Source of the DNA: Clostridia bacterium
GTDB taxonomy: Bacteria > Bacillota > Clostridia > Oscillospirales > Acutalibacteraceae
DNA: 11,116 nt
Assembly: GCA_017552845.1 (NCBI GenBank)
Contig: JAFZOE010000259.1
Location: 1 to 11,116 of the forward strand
Reading direction: 5' to 3'
The position numbers were made by a program, and so were the translations under genes. The notes below the pieces were generated by a model, which did not search any database, was not told the DNA's origin, and saw nothing but the letters and a program-made list of their open reading frames with translations. Each line of letters starts with the position of its first letter. Within the stretch, counting starts at the first letter, position 1. Positions 1 through 6,225 of this stretch are shown piece by piece.

Positions 1-882
1 ACCCCGACCACAGTCGTAATGGACGCAAACAACGGTATGGGTATGGTAGCGAGCTACCGCATGATGGAGATGCTTATTGCCAAGGCAAAGGAATACGGTA
101 TGGCAGGCGGCGCTATCTATAATTCAACCCATTACGGTATCGCGGGATACTGGACCACCATGGCCGAGAAGGCCGGCATGATCGGCGTTTCGGGCACCAA
201 CGCCCGTCCCTCCGTCGCTCCCACCTGGGGCATCGAGCCGATGATGGGCACCAACCCCTTCACCTTCACTATGCCTACCGACGAGGAGTTCCCGTTCAAT
301 TTCGACTGCGCCACCAGCATCGTTCAGAACGGCAAAATTGAATACTATGAGAGAAGCGGCAAGGAAACTCCCGCAGGTCTCGTAGTTACCAAAGACGGCG
401 GCACAATGACCGATTCCGGCAAGATCCTCAAGGATATGCGCGCGGGCAACTGCGCTCTGCTTTCAATCGGCGGTATCGGCGAAGCAACCGGCGGCTACAA
501 GGGCTACGGCTTCACCACCATCGTTGAAATTCTCTCCGCGGCACTCGCGGGCGGCCCGTTCATGAAGGCGCTCAGCGGCAAGGATGCTGACGGCAACAAC
601 GCTTTCTACAGACTCGGCCACTTCTTCTTTGTCATCAATCCCGAATTCTTCATGGGTCTCGATACCTTCAAGAAGACCGCGGGCGACATCTGCAGAGGCC
701 TTCGCAATTCCGAAAAAGCTCCCGGTGCGGAACGTATCTACACCGCCGGCGAAAAAGAGTGGGATGCATGGCAGGATCGCAAGGATAAGGGTGTTCCCGT
801 AGGCGAGACCATTCAGAAGGAATTCATCGCTCTTCGCGACAGATTCAATCTCGATTATAAATTCCCGTTTGAGGAGGCATAA
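1..882 (+). CDS. Ldh_2-family malate/L-lactate dehydrogenase, 5'-truncated by window edge
   Basis: The reading frame is open to the first base of the window, so the gene is partial. 293 residues are visible, and roughly 50-65 N-terminal residues should lie upstream, since the family usually has about 340-360. This is the NAD(P)-dependent malate/L-lactate/ureidoglycolate dehydrogenase family (Ldh_2), a fold unrelated to classical LDH/MDH. Counting from the first codon, visible motifs are DANNGMG (8-14), NSTHYGIAGYW (41-51) with the histidine expected in the active site, GTNP (83-86), FDCATS (101-106) and the late GGYKGYGF glycine motif. The family oxidises 2-hydroxy acids with NAD(P)+. Substrate cannot be read from sequence, but the malic enzyme immediately downstream favours malate/oxaloacetate. 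Three bases separate the two genes, so they are almost certainly co-transcribed. The terminal codons GAGGAGG also serve as the ribosome binding site of the next gene. An ATG at 19 lies inside the conserved domain and is not the true start. Family assignment is firm; malate specificity is inference. Confidence 0.9.
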   Translation, partial: TPTTVVMDANNGMGMVASYRMMEMLIAKAKEYGMAGGAIYNSTHYGIAGYWTTMAEKAGMIGVSGTNARPSVAPTWGIEPMMGTNPFTFTMPTDEEFPFNFDCATSIVQNGKIEYYERSGKETPAGLVVTKDGGTMTDSGKILKDMRAGNCALLSIGGIGEATGGYKGYGFTTIVEILSAALAGGPFMKALSGKDADGNNAFYRLGHFFFVINPEFFMGLDTFKKTAGDICRGLRNSEKAPGAERIYTAGEKEWDAWQDRKDKGVPVGETIQKEFIALRDRFNLDYKFPFEEA

Positions 883-885
883 TAA

Positions 886-2058
886 ATGGATTACGCAAAA
901 GAATCATTACGTTTACACGGCGAATGGAAAGGCAAGATTGAAGTAATCTCGACCGTTCCCGTTGCCACAAAAGAGGATCTTTCCCTCGCTTACACCCCCG
1001 GCGTTGCCCAGCCCTGTCTTGAAATCCAGAAGGATATTGAGAAGAGCTATGAGCTCACCAGAAGACACAATCTCTGCGCTGTTATTACCGACGGCACCGC
1101 GGTTCTCGGCCTCGGCGATATCGGTCCCGAAGCAGGTATGCCCGTTATGGAGGGAAAATGCGTTCTCTTCAAGTCTTTCGGCGATGTTGACGCTTTCCCG
1201 CTCTGCATCAAGAGCAAGGATGTTGATGAAATCGTAAACACGATTTATCTCATTTCCGGCTCCTTCGGCGGCATCAACCTTGAGGATATAGCGGCTCCCC
1301 GCTGCTTCGAAATCGAGCGCAAGCTCAAAGAGAAGTGCGACATCCCCATTTTCCACGATGACCAGCACGGCACCGCCATCATCACCCTCGCCGGCCTTAC
1401 CAACGCTCTCAAGGTTGTCGGCAAGAAGAAGGAAGATGTCAAGGTTGTTACCTCCGGCGCAGGCGCGGCGGCGATTTCAATCACCAAGCTTCTCCTCTCC
1501 GCAGGCTTCAAAAATATCGTTATGACCGACAGAAAAGGCGCTATATATAAGGGCAGAGACGGTCTCAACTGGATCAAGGAAGAAATGGCTGAGGTCACCA
1601 ACCTTAACGGCGAGCAGGGCACTCTTGCAGACGTAATCAAGGGCGCTGACGTATTCATCGGCGTTTCCGCTCCCGGCACCGTTACCGTTGATATGGTTAA
1701 GTCCATGAATAAGGATGCAATCGTATTCGCTTGCGCGAATCCGACTCCCGAAATCTTCCCCGAAGACGCAAAAGCGGGCGGAGCAAGAGTTATCTCCACC
1801 GGCAGAAGCGACTATCCCAACCAGATCAACAACGTTCTTGCATTCCCCGGCGTATTCCGCGGCACCTTCGATGTCCGCGCGAGCGACATCAACGAAGAGA
1901 TGAAGATGGCTGCCGCTGAAGCGCTCTCAAGCCTTATCTCCGATGATGAGCTCTGCGAGGATTACATCATCCCGAAGGCATTCGACCCGAGAGTAGGTCC
2001 CGCAGTTGCCAAGGCAGTTGCCGAAGCAGCCCGCAAGAGCGGCGTTGCCAGAATCTGA
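886..2058 (+). CDS. NAD(P)-dependent malic enzyme (oxaloacetate-decarboxylating)
   Basis: This 390-residue protein is the short bacterial malic enzyme type, which converts malate to pyruvate plus CO2 with reduction of NAD(P)+. It is cytoplasmic; no signal peptide or membrane segment is seen. The N-terminal malic domain (about 1-160) shows YTPGVAQP (36-43) with the catalytic tyrosine Y36, MEGK (88-91) with the catalytic lysine K91, the metal-binding NLED (131-134) and FHDDQHGTA (156-164). The NAD-binding domain (about 165-390) has the dinucleotide motif GAGAAA (191-196), then CANPTPE (283-289) and TGRSDYPNQINN (305-316). The length fits the class without an extra phosphotransacetylase-like domain. 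The ATG has GAGGAGG eight bases upstream, inside the end of the preceding dehydrogenase gene, suggesting translational coupling. With an Ldh_2 enzyme beside it, it likely serves malate catabolism or NADPH supply. NAD versus NADP preference cannot be told by eye. It is followed by the hairpin at 2098-2122. Confidence 0.96.
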   Translation: MDYAKESLRLHGEWKGKIEVISTVPVATKEDLSLAYTPGVAQPCLEIQKDIEKSYELTRRHNLCAVITDGTAVLGLGDIGPEAGMPVMEGKCVLFKSFGDVDAFPLCIKSKDVDEIVNTIYLISGSFGGINLEDIAAPRCFEIERKLKEKCDIPIFHDDQHGTAIITLAGLTNALKVVGKKKEDVKVVTSGAGAAAISITKLLLSAGFKNIVMTDRKGAIYKGRDGLNWIKEEMAEVTNLNGEQGTLADVIKGADVFIGVSAPGTVTVDMVKSMNKDAIVFACANPTPEIFPEDAKAGGARVISTGRSDYPNQINNVLAFPGVFRGTFDVRASDINEEMKMAAAEALSSLISDDELCEDYIIPKAFDPRVGPAVAKAVAEAARKSGVARI

Positions 2059-2097
2059 GAAATATAATCTAGGTTTATAAAGCTTATAAAAAAGCAA

Positions 2098-2122
2098 GCC
2101 CGCAAGGAATTTCCTTGCGGGC
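2098..2122. terminator. Bidirectional intrinsic terminator between convergent genes
   Basis: A perfect 10-bp inverted repeat, GCCCGCAAGG (2098-2107) and CCTTGCGGGC (2113-2122), encloses the loop AATTT. The flanking A/T can extend the stem by two pairs. It starts 39 bases after the malic enzyme stop and lies 17 bases beyond the stop of the minus-strand DUF1667 gene. Read on the minus strand, the stem is followed by TTGCTTTTTTATAAG, a good uridine tract, so it should work best for the redox operon. Read on the plus strand the following bases are T-rich but broken (ATTTCATATATTGGTTTTTA), so termination of the malate operon may be weaker. Confidence 0.9.
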
Positions 2123-2139
2123 ATTTCATATATTGGTTT

Positions 2140-2505
2140 TTATTTTGCCGGGCAGTGATTTGTCGCGACGATATTGATTCCCGTGCCGCAGATGTTTTCA
2201 ACGAGCACATCGCCGAGTTTTACGGGTGCGTCAACGCGCGCCTCGTTTATCGCTTTCATGCAGTCAAAAATCTTTTCCTTCGGCAGATCCTCGGAAGATT
2301 TGCAGGGGACTACGTTATATATTCCGCCGTTGACTCTGACCGTTGTCGCTAGGCTTCTCGCGGGATGGGTGACTTCGTTTTTTGCATAGGTTTCGCCGCG
2401 CTTGCAGGTGTTACCGCTGACGGATACGACCTCGCCGGCGTCGTTGATTTCAACCGTTATCGAACAGCCCATGGGGCATGTTACGCATGTGATATTTCTT
2501 GTCAT
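2140..2505 (-). CDS. DUF1667 small cysteine-cluster protein, redox operon subunit
   Basis: A 121-residue protein with an N-terminal cysteine motif, C7-x2-C10-P-x-G-C14, and a fourth cysteine, C34, in NTCKRG. The spacing resembles the [4Fe-4S] motif at the start of molybdopterin oxidoreductases, so an iron-sulfur cluster is plausible but unproven. It matches what I know of DUF1667, usually about 115-125 residues and typically encoded next to GlpA-like and FAD/NAD oxidoreductase genes. The rest of the protein is a small domain without membrane segments, with a later cysteine in KSSEDLP's preceding PC pair and one near the C-terminus (HCPAK). It is the last gene of the minus-strand operon, starting 4 bases after the stop of the FAD oxidoreductase. 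GGAGG lies nine bases upstream of ATG, inside that gene's end, so translation is probably coupled. The likely role is an electron-transfer or accessory subunit of the dehydrogenase complex; this is inferred from context. Confidence 0.85.
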   Translation of the reverse strand: MTRNITCVTCPMGCSITVEINDAGEVVSVSGNTCKRGETYAKNEVTHPARSLATTVRVNGGIYNVVPCKSSEDLPKEKIFDCMKAINEARVDAPVKLGDVLVENICGTGINIVATNHCPAK

Positions 2506-2509
2506 TTTC

Positions 2510-3763
2510 TCACGCCTCCACAGTTATTTCAATTACGCCGCCCTCGGCGAATCCTTTGAGCATATCGTTTTTGATTGTAACATTCTCCATTTCGCCGGGT
2601 GCAAGGCGGGGCCTCTTGCGGCTGATAAGCTCGTTTCCGTCATAGCTGACCTTGACTGTCGCATTCTTGAAGGTGGAGCCGACTCTGAAGAAGAGTTTGA
2701 CATCGCCTTCGTTCTTTATATTGACCTTCTGCGGGACTATATAGCGGACCGCGCCGACGCCCTTGGTTGTGATATATGCAGGCTCGCCTTTTTTGCCCTG
2801 AATGTATCTCGCCGCGCCCTCGCCGACAATCTGGCTCTCCTGAGTGACGAAGTCAACCAGATCGTGAACGTGAAGAACATTGCCGCAGGCGAAGATTCCT
2901 TCGTGGTCAGTCTCTCTGTATTCATCCACGACTGCGCCGTTTGTTACTCTGTCAAGACCGATGCCGACATTCTTGGTAAGCTCGTTTTCGGGGATAAGAC
3001 CGACTGAGAGTAGCAGCGTGTCGCAATCAATTCTTCTCTCTGTGCCTGGAATCGGCTGACGGTTTTCATCAACACTCGCTATCGTAACTCCCGTTACCCT
3101 GTCTTTGCCGTGTATATCAATAACTGTCGTGCTCAGATACAGGGGAATATCAAAATCATCAAGGCACTGGACTATGTTTCTTGTAAGTCCGCTTGAATAC
3201 GGCATAAGCTCGCAGACGCATTCAACTTTCGCGCCCTCAAGCGTCATACGGCGCGCCATGATAAGGCCGATATCGCCTGAGCCGAGGATTACTACTTTTT
3301 TGCCGGGCATATAGCCGTCAATGTTGACATATTTCTGCGCCGTGCCGGCGGTCATGATGCCGCTCGCCCTGGTGCCTGCAATATTCAGAGCGCCTCTGGG
3401 TCTCTCTCTGCAGCCCATGGCGAGAATAACCGATTTTGCTTTGATTTCAAGCAGTCCGTCCTTCTTGTTGACTGCATAAACTGTTTTATCTTCCGTAACA
3501 TCGAGCACCATGGTATCGGTCTTATACTCGATATTCATATCGTTGACCTGTTCGATGAATCTGTCGGCGTATTCGGGGCCCGAAAGCTGCTCGCCGAAAT
3601 ACTGCAGGCCGAAACCGGTATGGATGCACTGCTCGAGAATACCGCCGAGCGACTCGGCTCTTTCGAGAATGAGGATGCTGTCAATGCCGCATTCTCTTGC
3701 TTTTATTGCCGCCGCCATGCCCGCAGGGCCGCCGCCGACTACTACTAAATCGTAATTAAGCAT
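2510..3763 (-). CDS. NAD(P)/FAD-dependent pyridine-nucleotide oxidoreductase, GlpA-operon partner
   Basis: A 417-residue flavoprotein with two Rossmann dinucleotide folds. The FAD site is GGGPAG (10-15) with the acidic end of the fold at LERAE (33-37). The NAD(P) site is GSGDIG (161-166). GIFACGNVLHVHD (289-301) is the C-terminal FAD-binding motif. GGILEQCIHTGFG (40-52) and AMGCRERPRGA (115-125) are signatures of the subfamily encoded with anaerobic glycerol-3-phosphate-dehydrogenase-like proteins. No CxxC redox disulfide is present near the FAD site, so it is not a thioredoxin- or lipoamide-reductase type. Residues after about 330 form a beta-rich C-terminal extension. AGGAGG sits seven bases before the ATG; the upstream gene ends 15 bases away. 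It probably passes electrons between the flavin/FeS dehydrogenase subunit and NAD(P)(H); direction and partner are inferred. Older annotations of such proteins as NADH oxidase or sarcosine oxidase alpha-like are less likely. Confidence 0.92.
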   Translation of the reverse strand: MLNYDLVVVGGGPAGMAAAIKARECGIDSILILERAESLGGILEQCIHTGFGLQYFGEQLSGPEYADRFIEQVNDMNIEYKTDTMVLDVTEDKTVYAVNKKDGLLEIKAKSVILAMGCRERPRGALNIAGTRASGIMTAGTAQKYVNIDGYMPGKKVVILGSGDIGLIMARRMTLEGAKVECVCELMPYSSGLTRNIVQCLDDFDIPLYLSTTVIDIHGKDRVTGVTIASVDENRQPIPGTERRIDCDTLLLSVGLIPENELTKNVGIGLDRVTNGAVVDEYRETDHEGIFACGNVLHVHDLVDFVTQESQIVGEGAARYIQGKKGEPAYITTKGVGAVRYIVPQKVNIKNEGDVKLFFRVGSTFKNATVKVSYDGNELISRKRPRLAPGEMENVTIKNDMLKGFAEGGVIEITVEA

Positions 3764-3778
3764 TGCCGTTCCTCCTTC

Positions 3779-5209
3779 TCACTTTGTTCTCTCATAGAGT
3801 ATTTTCGATTCGCCGCCGAATTTGGTGATTTCATTGATATCGACGCCGAGTTCTTTCGCGAGCAGTTCAACTACCTTTGAGCCGCAGAAACCGCCCTGGC
3901 ATCTGCCCATGCCCGCACGCGTTCTTCTCTTGACGCCGTCTACATCCCTTGCTCCTGCAGGAGCGCGGATGGCATCGAGAATTTCACCCTCGGTGATTGT
4001 CTCGCAGCGGCAGATGATTCTGCCGTAAGCGGGATTCTTTTCAACCAGCGCTTTTCTCTCTTCGTTTGAAAGATGTCTGAATCTGACAGGAGCTTCTCTG
4101 ACTGGATTGAAATCGCTCTTTTCAGCCGCTCCGCAGTCCGATACTATCATATCGGCCACATAGAGACCGACAGCCGGCGCTGAGGAGAGGCCGGGCGATT
4201 CGATACCCGCAACATTTATGAATTTATCATTTGCCTTGCTCTTTTCAATAATGAAATCGTCGCATTCGAGATGCGCCCTGAGGCCGGCGAATGAGGTGAT
4301 GACTTCTCTGGTCGTTAGCGAGGGAACGCTCTTCTTTGCCGTCTCGAGAATTGAGGCGAGAGTGGAGGAGGTCGTATCCGTATTCTCTTTATCCTCAATA
4401 TCTATCGCGCTCGGGCCGATAAGCAGATTGCCGTCAACGGTCTGAGTGACGAGCACGCCCTTGCCCATCGGATTCGGGCACTGGAAAATCGTGTGTTTTA
4501 CAGTGTTTCCGACCGATTTGTCGCAGAGCATATATTCGCCTTTTCTCGCAATTGTGTGAATGGAATTATCGCCTATCATAGCAGCAATTTCGTCGCAGAA
4601 TACGCCTGCAGCATTAACTATATATCTGGTTTTGATTGAATTATCGCCGCTCTTTACGGTGAATTCGTTGCCGTCATAATCAATGGCGTCAACTGCAAAA
4701 TTGCGGATGAATTCAACGCCGTTTGAAACAGCGTTTTCCGCCGCTCCGATAGTCAGCTCATAGGGGCAGACTATGCCAGCTGAGGGAGCCCAGAGAGCCG
4801 CAACAGCGTCTTCGTTGAGCGCGGGTTCAACCTCATGGAGCTTCGCTTTATCATAGATTTCAAGGCCGGGAACCCCGTTTGCTTCGCCTCTCGCTTTGAG
4901 CGTATCGAGAGTCTTGAGCTCTTCTTCGCAGAAGGCGACAAGCAGCGATCCGATGGGCTTGAAAGGAACGCTCAGAGCTTTGCAGACTTCGGGCATAAGC
5001 GCCGTGCCTTTGACATTGAGCTTTGCTTTGAGAGTGCCGGGAATTGCGTCAAAACCCGAGTGGACTATGCCGGAATTCGCCTTGGATGTTCCCATCGCAA
5101 GGTCGTTGCATTTCTCGAGAAGCGCAATTTTCAGCTGATACCGGCTGAGCTCGCGGGCAATGAATGCGCCCGAAACACCCGCGCCGATAATCGCAACATC
5201 ATAGTTCAT
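3779..5209 (-). CDS. GlpA-like FAD dehydrogenase with C-terminal BFD-type [2Fe-2S] domain
   Basis: A 476-residue protein of the DAO/glycerol-3-phosphate dehydrogenase family. The N-terminal FAD fold shows GAGVSG (9-14) and ALLEK (29-33), then GTSKANSGIVHSGFD (40-54), a hallmark of G3P-dehydrogenase-like flavoproteins. After the substrate domain, a BFD-like [2Fe-2S] region carries four cysteines, C400-x-C402 and C437-x4-C442, in the ICRCE and GRCQGGFCG contexts. It is shorter than Escherichia coli GlpA (about 540 residues) and matches the compact type found in Clostridia and Thermotogae. The expected reaction is oxidation of sn-glycerol 3-phosphate to dihydroxyacetone phosphate, but related enzymes use other hydroxy or amino acids, so the substrate is not certain; no glpK or glpF lies in the window. 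GGAGGT is about five bases before the ATG and a near-consensus promoter lies upstream. It is the first gene of a three-gene operon with an FAD/NAD oxidoreductase and DUF1667. Confidence 0.9.
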   Translation of the reverse strand: MNYDVAIIGAGVSGAFIARELSRYQLKIALLEKCNDLAMGTSKANSGIVHSGFDAIPGTLKAKLNVKGTALMPEVCKALSVPFKPIGSLLVAFCEEELKTLDTLKARGEANGVPGLEIYDKAKLHEVEPALNEDAVAALWAPSAGIVCPYELTIGAAENAVSNGVEFIRNFAVDAIDYDGNEFTVKSGDNSIKTRYIVNAAGVFCDEIAAMIGDNSIHTIARKGEYMLCDKSVGNTVKHTIFQCPNPMGKGVLVTQTVDGNLLIGPSAIDIEDKENTDTTSSTLASILETAKKSVPSLTTREVITSFAGLRAHLECDDFIIEKSKANDKFINVAGIESPGLSSAPAVGLYVADMIVSDCGAAEKSDFNPVREAPVRFRHLSNEERKALVEKNPAYGRIICRCETITEGEILDAIRAPAGARDVDGVKRRTRAGMGRCQGGFCGSKVVELLAKELGVDINEITKFGGESKILYERTK

Positions 5210-5245
5210 AAATGACCTCCGTTTTACACTTTTTTACAAACAATT

Positions 5246-5274
5246 ATTATATCACTTATTATTTATTATATCAA
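5246..5274 (-). promoter_or_regulatory. Sigma-A-type promoter of the glpA-like operon
   Basis: On the minus strand, TTGATA (5269-5274) is followed by exactly 17 bases and then the perfect -10 TATAAT (5246-5251). The expected start of transcription is near 5239, giving a leader of about 30 bases before the ATG at 5209, with GGAGGT in it. The region is very AT-rich. A second TATAAT overlaps at 5265-5270 but has no -35 at suitable distance. No experimental support is available. Confidence 0.8.
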
Positions 5275-5311
5275 TAGTAAAATTTCAATTTGTGCGTTGA
5301 TTTTGTGCATA

Positions 5312-6034
5312 TTATACCGAAATCTGCTTCATAACGTCGCCGAGGCTTCCTTTGATAACAAGGCCGAACATATCGTCCATAGGCGTGGAATCGCGGTTTA
5401 TGAGAACGAGATTGTCGCCTTTGAAATATTTGATGAATCCGGCGGCGGGATATACTCTGAGAGAAGTGCCAGCGACAATAAGCATATCGGCATTTGAAAT
5501 TGCATTGACAGCGCCCGTGATTACATTTTCGTCGAGGGATTCTTCATAGAGCACCACATCGGGTTTTACGGTGCCGCCGCAATCGCATGTCGGGATTCCG
5601 TCGCTGCCTACTATAAAATCAATATCATAGCTTTTGCCGCATCTCATGCAGTAATTGCGGAGCACCGAGCCGTGCAGTTCATAGACTTTTTTACTGCCTG
5701 CCGCTGTGTGCAGACCGTCTATATTCTGAGTCACGACTGCGCTGAGCTTTCCCGCTTTTTCAAGCTCCGCGAGCTTTATGTGGGCGATATTTGGCTTGGC
5801 ATCGGGATAGTAGAAATACTTTTTATAGAATTCAAAAAACTCCTTCGGGTGAGCATCAAAAAAGCTTCTGCTGATTATCTCCTCCGGGGGATATTTATAA
5901 TTCATCATATAGATTCCGTCGGCCGAGCGGAAATCGGGGATGCCGCTCTCGGTCGAGACTCCCGCGCCGCCGAAAAAGACGATCCGGCTGTTGCTTTTTA
6001 TCATCTCATTGAGCTTTTCGATTTTGCTGTCCAT
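5312..6034 (-). CDS. Sirtuin, NAD-dependent protein deacylase (SIR2 family)
   Basis: A complete 240-residue sirtuin, the usual size of bacterial CobB-type enzymes. It removes acyl groups from lysine side chains of proteins, consuming NAD+ and yielding nicotinamide and O-acyl-ADP-ribose. Visible motifs in order are GAGVSTESGIPDFR (23-36) for NAD binding, TQNIDGLH (102-109), the catalytic histidine H121 in ELHGS, the zinc cysteines C129-x2-C132 and C150-x-C152, VAGTSLRV (187-194) and INRD (212-215). The second zinc pair is CxC instead of the commoner CxxC. The YxxR pair typical of desuccinylases (CobB/SIRT5) is not seen where expected, which favours deacetylase activity; this is a weak inference. 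GAGGTGA lies four bases before the ATG. The gene is divergent from ftsK and lies upstream of the glpA-like operon on the same strand, about 100 bases away with no obvious terminator between. Confidence 0.96.
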   Translation of the reverse strand: MDSKIEKLNEMIKSNSRIVFFGGAGVSTESGIPDFRSADGIYMMNYKYPPEEIISRSFFDAHPKEFFEFYKKYFYYPDAKPNIAHIKLAELEKAGKLSAVVTQNIDGLHTAAGSKKVYELHGSVLRNYCMRCGKSYDIDFIVGSDGIPTCDCGGTVKPDVVLYEESLDENVITGAVNAISNADMLIVAGTSLRVYPAAGFIKYFKGDNLVLINRDSTPMDDMFGLVIKGSLGDVMKQISV

Positions 6035-6067
6035 AAAATCACCTCAAATTACATTTTAACACTATAC

Positions 6068-6096
6068 ATTGTATAATTCAACTTCTATTGTATCAA
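6068..6096 (-). promoter_or_regulatory. Promoter of the sirtuin gene, -10 overlapped by a palindrome
   Basis: On the minus strand TTGATA (6091-6096) is followed by 17 bases and then TACAAT (6068-6073), a five-of-six -10. Transcription should begin near 6061, about 26 bases before the ATG at 6034. The -10 lies within a perfect odd palindrome TATACA-T-TGTATA (6063-6075), which could be an operator or a chance feature of AT-rich DNA. Confidence 0.7.
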
Positions 6097-6114
6097 AATA
6101 TTGTTTATTTTATC

Positions 6115-6143
6115 TTGATTTAATTTATATATAGTGATATAAT
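6115..6143 (+). promoter_or_regulatory. Sigma-A-type promoter of ftsK
   Basis: TTGATT (6115-6120), 17 bases, and a perfect TATAAT (6138-6143) face the translocase gene. The start of transcription is expected near 6150, leaving a leader of about 70 bases. It is arranged back to back with the sirtuin promoter; the two -35 boxes are 18 bases apart. A second TATAAT at 6181-6186 has no good -35 and is probably not used. The leader holds only a weak 5-bp TTACC/GGTAA pairing; no riboswitch was recognised. Confidence 0.75.
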
Positions 6144-6207
6144 AACTGTGTATTTACCAAAATTTACTCTTTTCAGGTAATATAATTGCTCACAAATCAG
6201 ATTACTC

Positions 6208-6225
6208 AGGAGGGAAACTCAGTTG
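6208..6225 (+). promoter_or_regulatory. Ribosome binding site deciding a TTG start for ftsK
   Basis: AGGAGGG (6208-6214) is a near-perfect Shine-Dalgarno, eight bases before the TTG at 6223-6225. No in-frame ATG or GTG lies at suitable spacing, and the next residues give the basic N-terminal region expected before the first membrane segment. TTG is therefore the best start. Confidence 0.88.

Noticed and set aside
19..21. ATG at 19 as start of the first gene
   Set aside because: The frame is open to base 1, and the codons before it (TPTTVV) continue the conserved domain; the true start is outside the window.
1245..1799. Open frame of 184 codons antisense to the malic enzyme, and a further one at 913-1368
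   Set aside because: Both are shadows of the malic enzyme frame, with low-complexity composition and no domain.
2402..3007. Open frame of 201 codons on the plus strand across DUF1667 and the FAD oxidoreductase
   Set aside because: It runs antisense to two clear genes and spans their junction; the product shows no known family.
5289..5308. Direct repeat TTTGTGC (5289-5295 and 5302-5308) upstream of the glpA-like promoter
   Set aside because: Only seven bases long with a 13-base period, not one helical turn, and overlapping the region just after the sirtuin stop. It is too weak to call an operator.
6181..6186. Second TATAAT in the ftsK leader
   Set aside because: No -35-like box at 16-18 bases and no extended -10 (TGn), so the promoter at 6115-6143 is preferred.
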